64,000 nt of DNA from contig JANQYI010000012.1 in assembly GCA_030728985.1 (NCBI GenBank), positions 1-64,000 on the forward strand, in the 5' to 3' direction. The notes beneath the pieces are model-generated. The model had not been told where the DNA came from. It saw only the letters and a list, made by a program, of their open reading frames with translations, and searched no databases. Source of the stretch: Burkholderiaceae bacterium (lineage in GTDB: Bacteria; Pseudomonadota; Gammaproteobacteria; Burkholderiales; Burkholderiaceae_B). The position numbers and the translations under genes are program-made. Positions 25,998 to 33,517 of this stretch are shown piece by piece. Position 1 is the stretch's first letter; each line of letters begins with the position of its first letter.

Positions 25998-26483
25998 TCA
26001 CATGGTCTTGCGACTGATAAATGGGACTAAACCGCCTACCTTAAGAATCTCATGAATGATGGCGGGAAAGGGTCGAGCTTGAAAAGTGGTTGCATTAAGA
26101 ATGAACGTGCCAGATGCGATATCTACGTCGATGATATCGCCCATCTTGGAATGTTCCACAAGCTCGGGACATTCGAATACGGGTAGACCAATATTAATGG
26201 CATTACGGTAGAAAATTCGGGCAAAGCTCGTCGCAATCACGCAGGAGATTCCTGAGGCTTTGATGGCGATGGGCGCATGCTCGCGAGAGGAGCCTGTGCC
26301 GAAATTTTTACCGGCAATCACCACATCACCTACTTTTACGCGAGTGATGAATTCGGGATCGAGGCCTTCGAGGCAATGGGGTTTCAGATCCTCTGCTTTA
26401 TAGAGGTTGAGATATTGACCAGGCAAAATTAAATCTGTGTTGATGTCATGGCCATAGCGATGCACGGATGCAGTTTTTTTCAT
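25998..26483 (-). CDS. LeuD-like small subunit of an aconitase-family dehydratase
   Basis: 161 residues. The swivelling domain of isopropylmalate or homoaconitate dehydratases: RYGHDINTDLILPGQYLNLY, the substrate-recognition block GKNFGTGSSREHAPIAIK, and CVIATSFARIFYRNAINIGLP. The start at 26483 overlaps the stop of the large subunit gene (ATGA). The short archaeal/HACN type of small subunit suggests 2,3-dimethylmalate, methylmalate or isopropylmalate-type substrates rather than the leucine pathway proper. Adjacent convergent tctC supports a role in catabolism of imported carboxylates. Confidence 0.85.
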   Translation of the reverse strand: MKKTASVHRYGHDINTDLILPGQYLNLYKAEDLKPHCLEGLDPEFITRVKVGDVVIAGKNFGTGSSREHAPIAIKASGISCVIATSFARIFYRNAINIGLPVFECPELVEHSKMGDIIDVDIASGTFILNATTFQARPFPAIIHEILKVGGLVPFISRKTM

Positions 26484-27781
26484 GGCTGCGGCTCCTGTAG
26501 GAGGAGCGCAGGATCGCAAATCTCTCCCCTGACGGCAGCCGCTGCTGCGACCCAAGCGTTGGCTAAAAAGACTTGCGAATCAACATGCCCCATTCTGCCG
26601 CGGAAATTTCGATTGGTGGTGGCAACGGCGGTCTCGCCTGCAGCCAAAATCCCCATGTGTCCTCCAAAACAGGCGCCACAGGTTGGCATTGAAACAAATG
26701 CACCCGCTCTGGCAAAGATGTCGAGCAATCCTTCTTGGCTGGCTTGTCGATAGATTTTGTTAGTGGCTGGAACAATCACAAGCCTAACCTCGGCTTTGAC
26801 ATCGTGATTGCGCAAGATGCTCGCGGCTTGTCTGAGATCGGTCATCGTTCCGTTTGAACAGTTGCCGATATAGACTTGGTCTACTTTAGTTCCAAGCAAT
26901 GCTGTGAGTGGTTTGCAATTGTCGGGAGAGGGAGGTGCTGCGAGGACCGGTTGCAACGTATCAAGCGCGATCTGGATGACGCTTTGATATTGCGCGTCAT
27001 GATCTGGGTAAACAGGGGAATGCTGCTGCCATCCAGAGCGTTCGATATAGTCTTTAACTTGTTCATCAAACTCAAATACGCACGTCTCCGCACCTGCTTC
27101 AACCGCCATATTTGCGATAGCAAAGCGTTCATCAATATTGAGATTGCAGAGACCGGATCCACCGAACTCAAGGGCAGTGTTGAGCGCGCCATCGCAGCCA
27201 ATCTGTCCGATGATTGACAAGATGATGTCCTTGCCTGTCACATAAGATTTGGGTTTTCCGCTGAGCTCGATCCTGATTGAGGGAGGTATCTTGACCCACA
27301 ACTCTCCAGCAGCTAAAACAGCTGCGAGATCGGTGGATCCAAAACCCATGCCTGAGGCATTGAGAGCCCCAGCAGTACAGGTATGAGAGTCTGCGCCAAA
27401 CACAAGTCCCCCAGGTCCGATCAACCCGATCTCTGGAAGCAGTGCATGTTCGATGCCACCGCGGCCGGAGTCGTAGAGATGCTTGATACCCATGTCTTTT
27501 GAGAGATTTTTTAGTATGCGCACGGAGTCAGCGCTGGTAATGTCTTTAGGTGGGTAAAAGTGATCGGTCACGACGACGACTTGATCAGGGTTGGCAATCT
27601 TTTTAACCCCCATCAGTTTGAGTTGCGCGGTCGTGATCGTGCCACTGGTATCGTTTAAAAGTACGACGTCTGGCACGATGATCGCGATATCACCGGACCG
27701 CACGTTTTTTTCTTTGCTATGTGCAGCATAAATTTTTTCCGTCATCGTCATAGACGTTGAGGTTGCTGGGGAGAGGCTCAT
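26480..27781 (-). CDS. LeuC-like large subunit of an aconitase-family dehydratase
   Basis: About 433 residues. The 4Fe-4S cysteines are in GADSHTCTAGALNASGMG (the serine/histidine-rich active-site loop), YIGNCSNGTMTDL and PTCGACFGGHMG. RNFRGRMG is the conserved C-terminal arginine block. It hydrates and dehydrates a hydroxy-di- or tricarboxylate through an isomerase-type reaction together with the LeuD-like partner. The ATG at 27781 is the first plausible start; others follow within 12 codons. LeuA and LeuB are not adjacent, so this is a second, pathway-specific copy by inference. Confidence 0.87.
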   Translation of the reverse strand: MSLSPATSTSMTMTEKIYAAHSKEKNVRSGDIAIIVPDVVLLNDTSGTITTAQLKLMGVKKIANPDQVVVVTDHFYPPKDITSADSVRILKNLSKDMGIKHLYDSGRGGIEHALLPEIGLIGPGGLVFGADSHTCTAGALNASGMGFGSTDLAAVLAAGELWVKIPPSIRIELSGKPKSYVTGKDIILSIIGQIGCDGALNTALEFGGSGLCNLNIDERFAIANMAVEAGAETCVFEFDEQVKDYIERSGWQQHSPVYPDHDAQYQSVIQIALDTLQPVLAAPPSPDNCKPLTALLGTKVDQVYIGNCSNGTMTDLRQAASILRNHDVKAEVRLVIVPATNKIYRQASQEGLLDIFARAGAFVSMPTCGACFGGHMGILAAGETAVATTNRNFRGRMGHVDSQVFLANAWVAAAAAVRGEICDPALLLQEPQP

Positions 27782-27923
27782 AGGGATCCGGTATGTAGAT
27801 GTTTGAACATTAATATAAATCATAAGTGTTGTACACTTTTTTTAAAATTAATGAAGTCATCAACAAAATAATATTCATTCGTTTGAGCGGCAGTTCCTGA
27901 ATTCAATCAAAGGCTAGGCTTCC

Positions 27924-29114
27924 ATGCATGAAATCATCTGCCCCCATTGCAGTAAAGCGTTCAAGATCGATGAAGCGGGCTACGCCGACATTCTCAAGCA
28001 AGTCCGCGATGGCGAGTTTGAGCAACAATTGCACGAACGGCTAGAGCTTGCGGAGCAGGAGAAACGTAATGCCGTTGCACTCGCCGAGGCCAAGCTCGCC
28101 AATGCGTCGCAGCAGGCAGCCGCGGCCAAGGATGCGGAGATTCAGGCCCTGAAGTCAAAGCTTGAGGCCGGAGGGATGGCGCAGCAGCTGGCGATCGCCC
28201 AGGCACTCGCAAGTGTTGAAAAAGAGCGTGATGCACTGAAGGGTGGGCTTGAGCGCGCGCAGCTTGAGAAAGCGCTCGCGGAAAAATCACTCAAAGATAA
28301 ATACGAAACGCAGCTTAAGGATCGTGATGATGCGATCGAGCGTCTGCGGGATATGAAGGCGCGATTGTCGACCAAGATGGTGGGCGAGACGTTGGAGCAG
28401 CATTGCGAGACAGAATTCAACCGCATCCGTGCCACGGCCTTTCCAAGAGCGTATTTCGAGAAAGACAACGACGCCAGATCTGGCAGTAAGGGTGACTTCA
28501 TTTTTCGTGATGCGGATGAAGCTGGCACTGAGATTGTGTCTATTATGTTTGAAATGAAAAATGAAAGCGATTTGACGGCGACCAAGAGTAAAAATGAGGA
28601 TTTTCTCAAGGAGCTTGACAAGGATCGAAATGAAAAGGGTTGTGAGTATGCGGTGATGGTGTCGCTGCTCGAGCCCGACAATGAGTTTTACAACACGGGG
28701 ATCGTGGATATGTTTCATCGCTTCCCCAAAATGTATATCGTACGTCCTCAGTTTTTTATTCCTATCATCACGCTACTGCGTAACGCGGCGATGAATTCGA
28801 TGAGATACAAAACCGAGCTTGCGCTCGTCAAAGCACAGAGCGTCGATGTTACGAATTTTGAAAACGAGCTCGAGACGTTTAAGAGCGCCTTTGCTAGAAA
28901 CTTCGACTTGGCCTCGCAGCGTTTTCATAAGGCAATCGATGAAATTGATAAGTCAATCGATCATTTGCAAAAGACCAAGGAAGCTCTGCTCAGCACGGAT
29001 CGTAATCTGCGTTTGGCAAATGACAAAGCGCAGGATGTGACGATTAAAAAGCTGACGAAAGGGAATCCGACGATGGCGGCGAAGTTTGTGGAGTTAAAGG
29101 GGGAGGGGAAGTAA
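27924..29114 (+). CDS. DUF2130 domain protein with coiled coil
   Basis: 396 residues. The N-terminal zinc-ribbon-like CPHCSKAF is followed by a long Glu/Lys/Ala-rich coiled coil (about residues 30-150), then the DUF2130 domain with [18 protein letters not shown] and [10 protein letters not shown], resembling PD-(D/E)XK nuclease-like folds. A second coiled segment follows. Family function is not established. The base composition appears richer in GC than the flanking transport genes. Its stop overlaps the next ATG by one base. Confidence 0.78.
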   Translation: MHEIICPHCSKAFKIDEAGYADILKQVRDGEFEQQLHERLELAEQEKRNAVALAEAKLANASQQAAAAKDAEIQALKSKLEAGGMAQQLAIAQALASVEKERDALKGGLERAQLEKALAEKSLKDKYETQLKDRDDAIERLRDMKARLSTKMVGETLEQHCETEFNRIRATAFPRAYFEKDNDARSGSKGDFIFRDADEAGTEIVSIMFEMKNESDLTATKSKNEDFLKELDKDRNEKGCEYAVMVSLLEPDNEFYNTGIVDMFHRFPKMYIVRPQFFIPIITLLRNAAMNSMRYKTELALVKAQSVDVTNFENELETFKSAFARNFDLASQRFHKAIDEIDKSIDHLQKTKEALLSTDRNLRLANDKAQDVTIKKLTKGNPTMAAKFVELKGEGK

Positions 29115-29749
29115 TGGAAATCGATATCACTGCTCTACCACCGATCGAGCAATATAAGCTGTTAGCCTCAACAGTTGTACCTCGTCCCATTGCTCTGGTC
29201 ACAACGATATCGGATGAGTTTGGTGACAATGCCGCGCCGTATAGTTTTTTTAACTGTATGGGCGAGGATCCACCCGTCATGGTCTTGGGTCTCGAGACCA
29301 AAAGACACAATCAGTCCTTGAAAGATACGACTGTCAATATTCGTGACAACGGTCAGTTTGTCATTCATCTGATAGATGAGCCGATGGCGCAAGCGATGAA
29401 TATCTGTGCGATAGATTTTCCAAGCAACATTTCAGAGGTCGAGGAGGCGGGACTAACGCTCACACCTTCTCGAATCGTCCGTCCGAAGCGTATCGTTGAA
29501 GCGCCTGTCGCGTTTGAGTGCGAAAAAATCGCATTGCTACAAATTGGTCCCACGCGCAATATCGCGATCGGCAAGGTCGTCAGAATGCATGTGCGCGATG
29601 GTTTGTTCGATCCTGTCACGCATTACATTAATCCAGAGCTGTATCGTCCGATAGGAAGGATGTATGGTAAGTTGTATGCGCGTATGACCGATCACTTCGA
29701 AATGGAAGTTCCGAGCTATGAAGCGTGGCAGCGTGAGAAAGGATTTTAA
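29114..29749 (+). CDS. Flavin reductase-like domain protein
   Basis: 211 residues of the flavin-reductase-like FMN-binding family: STVVPRPIALVTTISDEFG, NAAPYSFFNCMGEDPPVMVLG, and FVIHLIDEPMAQAMN, as in small FMN-binding proteins related to the reductase components of two-component monooxygenases. It overlaps the DUF2130 gene (TAATG), so they are co-translated, though no functional tie is known. It may supply reduced flavin to a monooxygenase elsewhere. Confidence 0.85.
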   Translation: MEIDITALPPIEQYKLLASTVVPRPIALVTTISDEFGDNAAPYSFFNCMGEDPPVMVLGLETKRHNQSLKDTTVNIRDNGQFVIHLIDEPMAQAMNICAIDFPSNISEVEEAGLTLTPSRIVRPKRIVEAPVAFECEKIALLQIGPTRNIAIGKVVRMHVRDGLFDPVTHYINPELYRPIGRMYGKLYARMTDHFEMEVPSYEAWQREKGF

Positions 29750-29757
29750 TTAGACTT

Positions 29758-29880
29758 TGAACATGGGTGGGCATTGCCCGCCTCCGGTGTGCAATGCAAG
29801 AAGCTGGAGCGCATAGGGGATGAGGTGGCGCCATGCCACGTCGGTCGTGCGTGACGAGCCAGGCGCGTTTTTTGCGCAGT
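29758..29880 (+). pseudogene. Fragment of a ChrR-like cupin gene
   Basis: This stretch is a diverged copy of 32332-32455 inside the intact cupin gene. Blocks such as GCCCGCCTCCGGTGTGCAA and GAGCCAGGCGCG are shared in the same order, with substitutions and small indels that break the frame. It corresponds to the segment around DWVGSPASGVQRKMLERMG of the intact protein. It ends just before lemA. It is a partial duplication left behind when the region was rearranged. Confidence 0.75.
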
Positions 29881-29921
29881 ATTTGTCTAGTATTTATCAT
29901 TGACTAAAGACGGGGTGCCCC

Positions 29922-30524
29922 ATGCGTAAATATCTCTCTCTTATGTTGTTGCTCGCGATGCTCAGCCTGTCAGGTTGCGGCTACAACACATTTCAAACCA
30001 CAGATGAAAAGGTCAAGGCTGCTTGGGCTGAGGTCTTGAACCAATATCAACGCCGCGCTGATTTAGTGCCGAATTTGGTCAATACGGTCAAGGGGGAAGC
30101 GGGCTTTGAGCAAGAGACACTGACCAAGGTGGTCGAGGCGCGTGCCCGTGCAACCGGTATTCAAGCCACGCCTGAGTTGATCAACGATCCTGCTGCGTTT
30201 CAAAAATTTCAGGCTGCGCAAGGTCAGTTGACGGGTGCGTTGAGTCGCTTGATGGTCGTGGTGGAAAACTATCCTAAATTACAGTCTAACCAGAGCTTCC
30301 AAGAGCTCCGGGCGCAATTAGAAGGTACGGAAAATCGGATTACCGTTGCGCGCAATCGTTTCATTCAAGCTGTTCAGGAATATAACGTTGCGGTTCGCTC
30401 CTTCCCTTCGAATATTACGGCAATGATTTTTGGCTACAAGACCAAGGCGAGCTTTACAGTCGAAAATGAAGCCGATATTTCAAAAGTGCCAGCGGTCAAC
30501 TTTGATAAAGCACCTGCCAAATAA
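29922..30524 (+). CDS. lemA: LemA-family lipoprotein
   Basis: 200 residues. The lipoprotein signal is MRKYLSLMLLLAMLSLSGCG, with the cysteine as lipidation site. The LemA domain follows: WAEVLNQYQRRADLVPNLVN, then YNVAVRSFPSNITAMIFGY. LemA proteins are anchored coiled-coil proteins of unclear role, commonly encoded with TPM-domain proteins exactly as here. The TAATG junction overlaps the next gene's neighbourhood, so it is the first gene of a three-gene operon. Confidence 0.92.
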   Translation: MRKYLSLMLLLAMLSLSGCGYNTFQTTDEKVKAAWAEVLNQYQRRADLVPNLVNTVKGEAGFEQETLTKVVEARARATGIQATPELINDPAAFQKFQAAQGQLTGALSRLMVVVENYPKLQSNQSFQELRAQLEGTENRITVARNRFIQAVQEYNVAVRSFPSNITAMIFGYKTKASFTVENEADISKVPAVNFDKAPAK

Positions 30525-31465
30525 TGCCTATGATTCTGGGTGAGCGAGTGCTTCAGCCTGCTTGGGTCGCGCGTTTTTTTAGCGTGATGTTTTTGTTTGT
30601 GTTGATTTTTCCTTGGCACGTCTCGGCAGAGGTTGCCGTACCAGCATTGTCTGGACGTGTGATGGATCAAACGAAAACACTCACGTCTGAACAGCTTCGT
30701 ACCCTGGATCAAAAGCTGCGTGATATCGAGACCCGCAAAGGTAGTCAGGTGGCCGTACTGATAGTGCCTACCACTAGTCCTGAAGAGATTGAGCAGTATG
30801 CGATCCGCGTTGCTGATCGGTGGAAGTTGGGTCGCAAAAAGGCCGATGATGGGGTTATTTTGCTGATCGCTAAAAATGACCGTACTGTGCGTATCGAGGT
30901 GGGCTATGGTCTTGAGGGTGCCTTGACCGATGCCTTGAGCAAACGGATTATTAATGATGCGATTATTCCGCGATTTAAACTGCAGGATTTTTACGGTGGC
31001 ATTCTTGCGGGAGTTGTTCAGATTGGTCTTGTGATTGATGGGGAGGCTTTACCTACTCCAGTGCCTGCTCAGAAACTCGTGGTCGATCAAGAGGGGGTAT
31101 TGTCATCCCTCTTTATATTATTTTTGATTGGTCTGCTAATGGGTGGATTTTTACGAAAAATATTTGGCCGTAGTCTGGGTGCGGTGATCACAGGCTTCGC
31201 GGTTTTGATGATCGGATGGTTTATCGCGGATAGCCTGATCACGGCACTGTTGGGAGGCTTAATCGCCTTTATCGTCACCTTGCTTGGAGGTGGCTTGGGA
31301 GGTTTGACGTCTGGACATTACGGAGGCAGCGGTTCTGGACGAGTCTCGGGTCGTGATTCAACGCATGGCAGCTTTGGAGGTGGATCAGGCAGTGGCAGCT
31401 TTGGCGGTGGCTTTGGGGGCGGCGGTGGTGGTTTCGGTGGCGGCGGCGCGTCAGGGAGATGGTAG
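30524..31465 (+). CDS. TPM-domain (YgcG-like) membrane protein with Gly-rich tail
   Basis: 313 residues. A signal peptide (about residues 1-37) precedes the TPM domain: VMDQTKTLTSEQLRTLDQKL, VAVLIVPTTSPEEIEQYAIRVADRWKLG in two blocks, and RIEVGYGLEGALTDA. Two or three hydrophobic segments follow, then a long glycine/serine tail with FGGGFGGGGGGFGGGG repeats. The arrangement is the standard LemA partner. It is proposed in the family to act in membrane-protein quality control or photosystem repair in other organisms; in bacteria its role is unclear. Confidence 0.9.
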   Translation: MPMILGERVLQPAWVARFFSVMFLFVLIFPWHVSAEVAVPALSGRVMDQTKTLTSEQLRTLDQKLRDIETRKGSQVAVLIVPTTSPEEIEQYAIRVADRWKLGRKKADDGVILLIAKNDRTVRIEVGYGLEGALTDALSKRIINDAIIPRFKLQDFYGGILAGVVQIGLVIDGEALPTPVPAQKLVVDQEGVLSSLFILFLIGLLMGGFLRKIFGRSLGAVITGFAVLMIGWFIADSLITALLGGLIAFIVTLLGGGLGGLTSGHYGGSGSGRVSGRDSTHGSFGGGSGSGSFGGGFGGGGGGFGGGGASGRW

Positions 31466-31467
31466 CC

Positions 31468-31968
31468 ATGCGTTTAAAGCGATTATTCAGGCATGGATTG
31501 ACCACTCGGTTCCAGCTAAATCAGGCTTTTCCAAAAGCCACTTTAAACGAAATTGAGGCGGTTATTCAGGCAGGCGAACAATCCCATGCGGGCGAAGTAC
31601 GTTTTGCCGTAGAGTCCTCGCTTGAACCGCTCGATGTGCTCAGGGGACAAACGTCTCGCACACGCGCCATTGAGTTATTTTCAAACTTACGGATCTGGGA
31701 TACTGAGCATAATTGTGGCTTGCTGATCTATGTGTTGATGGCGGATCATGCTGTCGAAATTGTGGCAGATCGCGGGATTCATGCCAGAGTCGGAGAGGCT
31801 GAATGGATAAGGATATGTCGCGTGATGGAGGCCGCATTCCGTCGGGATGATTTTCGGAGTGGTGTGATCGCAGGAATCGAGGCTGTGACGCAGCATTTGC
31901 AGGAACATTTTCCGCTCGGGACCGCGGATCGAAACGAATTATCCGATGTGCCGGTAGTCTTGGGGTAA
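31468..31968 (+). CDS. TPM-domain protein, short paralogue
   Basis: About 166 residues. The TPM-domain core is IEAVIQAGEQSHAGEVRFAVES, then AIELFSNLRIWDTEHNCGLLIYVLM and VEIVADRGIHARV. No signal peptide or membrane tail is visible. The ATG at 31468 is chosen over 31459: GGGAG of the preceding gene's end is nine bases before it but directly abuts the earlier one. It overlaps nothing else and ends the lemA operon. Confidence 0.86.
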   Translation: MRLKRLFRHGLTTRFQLNQAFPKATLNEIEAVIQAGEQSHAGEVRFAVESSLEPLDVLRGQTSRTRAIELFSNLRIWDTEHNCGLLIYVLMADHAVEIVADRGIHARVGEAEWIRICRVMEAAFRRDDFRSGVIAGIEAVTQHLQEHFPLGTADRNELSDVPVVLG

Positions 31969-32014
31969 TACCTTATGGTTGCGAAGTGGAGGGAATGAAA
32001 ATCATCTTAAAACC

Positions 32015-32247
32015 ATGAATAATTTCATTTTGCGCAATGCATCTATTCAGTTATCTCAATGTGCTCGGCTCGGTCTGACATTTGATCATGTGATCAATGA
32101 TTCGGAGTTGTGGGGCAAAATGGTTCTCTACCAGGTTTAAAGAAATTCAAGCAACATTACGCCTCGAGTCAGGCTTTGTTAGTGGAGACTGGCGGAGTAT
32201 CTCTTGAGGAGTTTCTACTGGTCTCGCCTGAGCAGTGGCTCATTTAA
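32015..32247 (+). pseudogene. Remnant of a DUF4143-type AAA ATPase gene
   Basis: A 42-codon frame from 32015 ends with LTFDHVINDSELWGKMV, which resembles the DPELWGRLVESAVGAHL region of ATP-binding DUF4143 proteins. After a frame change, GSLPGLKKFKQHYASSQALL and VETGGVSLEEFLLVSPEQWL run to a TAA at 32245-32247, like the C-terminal end of the same family. The middle is deleted and the ATPase half is gone. Resemblance is from memory of the family and should be confirmed by search. Confidence 0.55.
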
Positions 32248-32261
32248 TTGATTGGGTCGAT

Positions 32262-32957
32262 ATGGACACGATGAATATGATAAACATTCACAATGACACC
32301 ACCCAACGCGTCGTCTTGTACACACCTCAAATGGACTGGGTGGGCTCGCCCGCCTCCGGTGTGCAACGCAAGATGCTTGAACGTATGGGTAATGAGGTAG
32401 CGCGTGCCACATCGGTCGTGCGTTACGAGCCAGGCGCGTCTTTTGCGGCGCATGAGCATGGTGGGGGTGAAGAAATCTTGGTTCTGGAGGGCGTGTTCTC
32501 TGATGAACATGCCGAGTATCCTGCGGGGACGTATTTACGCAGTCCACCTGGCAGCCAGCACAGTCCTGGTTCGCAGATGGGCTGTTTGTTGCTAGTTAAA
32601 CTTTGGCAGTTTTGTTCCGGCGACCATCAGTCCGTACAGGTCGATACCCGCTCAGCGCAGTGGTATCAGGGTATGGTGCCTGGCTTGACTGTGTTGCCTT
32701 TGCATGAATTCAACGGTGTGAATACGGCGCTAGTGCGTTGGGCACCCGATACCGTATTCAATCGGCATGTGCATCCTGGAGGTGAGGAAATCTTTGTGCT
32801 CGAAGGTGTGTTTCATGATGAGTATGGAAGCTATCCAACGGGTTCGTGGATACGGAGTCCCCGCTATAGCATACACACACCGTTTACCAAAGGTGAGGGT
32901 GCGCTGATTTATGTCAAAACTGGGCATCTGGATGCGGAGTATTTGCCGCTTCCTTAG
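32262..32957 (+). CDS. Double-cupin ChrR-like protein
   Basis: About 231 residues with two cupin repeats. The first holds YEPGASFAAHEHGGGEEILVLEG and the second WAPDTVFNRHVHPGGEEIFVLEG, both with the His-x-His and Glu metal ligands, then similar SPPGSQHSP and RSPRYSIHTP loops. It resembles the cupin of anti-sigma factor ChrR without the zinc-binding N-terminal domain. The start at 32262 is a guess among 32235, 32262 and 32271. A decayed copy of part of the first repeat lies at 29758. Confidence 0.82.
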   Translation: MDTMNMINIHNDTTQRVVLYTPQMDWVGSPASGVQRKMLERMGNEVARATSVVRYEPGASFAAHEHGGGEEILVLEGVFSDEHAEYPAGTYLRSPPGSQHSPGSQMGCLLLVKLWQFCSGDHQSVQVDTRSAQWYQGMVPGLTVLPLHEFNGVNTALVRWAPDTVFNRHVHPGGEEIFVLEGVFHDEYGSYPTGSWIRSPRYSIHTPFTKGEGALIYVKTGHLDAEYLPLP

Positions 32958-33212
32958 TGATCATTAAAAATTATCTTGCAGTATTTGAACATGCGACCTT
33001 AGATTGCAATCACTCAGTGAGGAGACAAAAGTGATGACTGTGGATCTATATGAGGCGTTACTTGCTCAGGCCTATTAAGTTGTTGCGCTTTCAAGCACCT
33101 TATGGACCATAAGGAATCGAAGAGTGATGCGTAACCCCTAACTGAGAGGTATTCAGAGGATTTCACTCGACGCAACGTCGACGATAATATTTTTTTAGTA
33201 CCAACAAAGCTT
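32958..33212. other. Gene-poor spacer with a 14-codon frame behind a good ribosome site
   Basis: This spacer plus the remnant at 33213-33517 makes about 550 bases without an intact gene. GAGGAG precedes an ATG at 33034 that opens only 14 codons (MTVDLYEALLAQAY) before TAA at 33076-33078. This may be the start of another lost gene. TCGACG-CAA-CGTCGA at 33167-33181 is a perfect inverted repeat followed, eight bases on, by seven T residues, a poor fit to a terminator. Nothing else is recognisable. Confidence 0.4.
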
Positions 33213-33517
33213 TTATTTTTTCTGCGAGACAAGCCGATCGGCGAGTGCGCTGATCTGATCATTCCAGTCAAGATTGGCGATACTTTCCATTGGAAGAAAA
33301 AGCGGCTTGTCGTACATATGACTGATGGTATCAGCGATGGTCGCAAGCCATTTGCTGTTGTCCCAGCCGCTCATGGCCGAGAGATCGCGTCCACTGGGCG
33401 CTGATTTGTACCGAGAACTGATCCATTGGGTCAGGATTCAGCGCAAATTACACCATCCAGCCAGAGCGTGATCTCGAGGCCGGGTAGTCGCTTGATGAGT
33501 TCACCGATACGGCTCAC
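33213..33517 (-). pseudogene. Decayed next subunit of the NRPS operon
   Basis: A GTG at 33517 overlaps the NRPS stop (GTGA) and has a perfect AGGAGG ten bases upstream inside the NRPS gene, the layout of coupled megasynthase subunits. The frame reads VSRIGELIKRLPGLEITLWL, then DG, and stops after 28 codons at 33431. LxxL...LWLDG resembles TubC-type N-terminal docking domains of NRPS subunits. A different open stretch on the same strand (33213-33374 from ATG; LATIADTISHMYDKPLFLPM then NLDWNDQISALADRL) ends in TAA at 33213 and could be the far end of the same gene, perhaps a thioesterase lid; that part is weak. Confidence 0.5.

Noticed and set aside
26448-27217. Plus-strand ORFs of 101 and 113 residues over the LeuC-like gene
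   Set aside because: Both are antisense shadows of a gene with clear iron-sulfur motifs and have no start signals.
28142-28718. Minus-strand ORFs of 179 and 143 residues over the DUF2130 gene
   Set aside because: They are Ser-rich or unstructured mirror readings of a coiled-coil gene, with no homologous motif.
33167-33194. Inverted repeat plus T-run as a terminator
   Set aside because: The stem has only six pairs, an eight-base spacer separates it from the T-run, and its direction does not match the adjacent NRPS transcript.
33014-33346. 110-residue minus-strand ORF downstream of the NRPS
   Set aside because: No recognisable motif, no ribosome site, and a different frame on the same strand holds the synthetase-like remnant.
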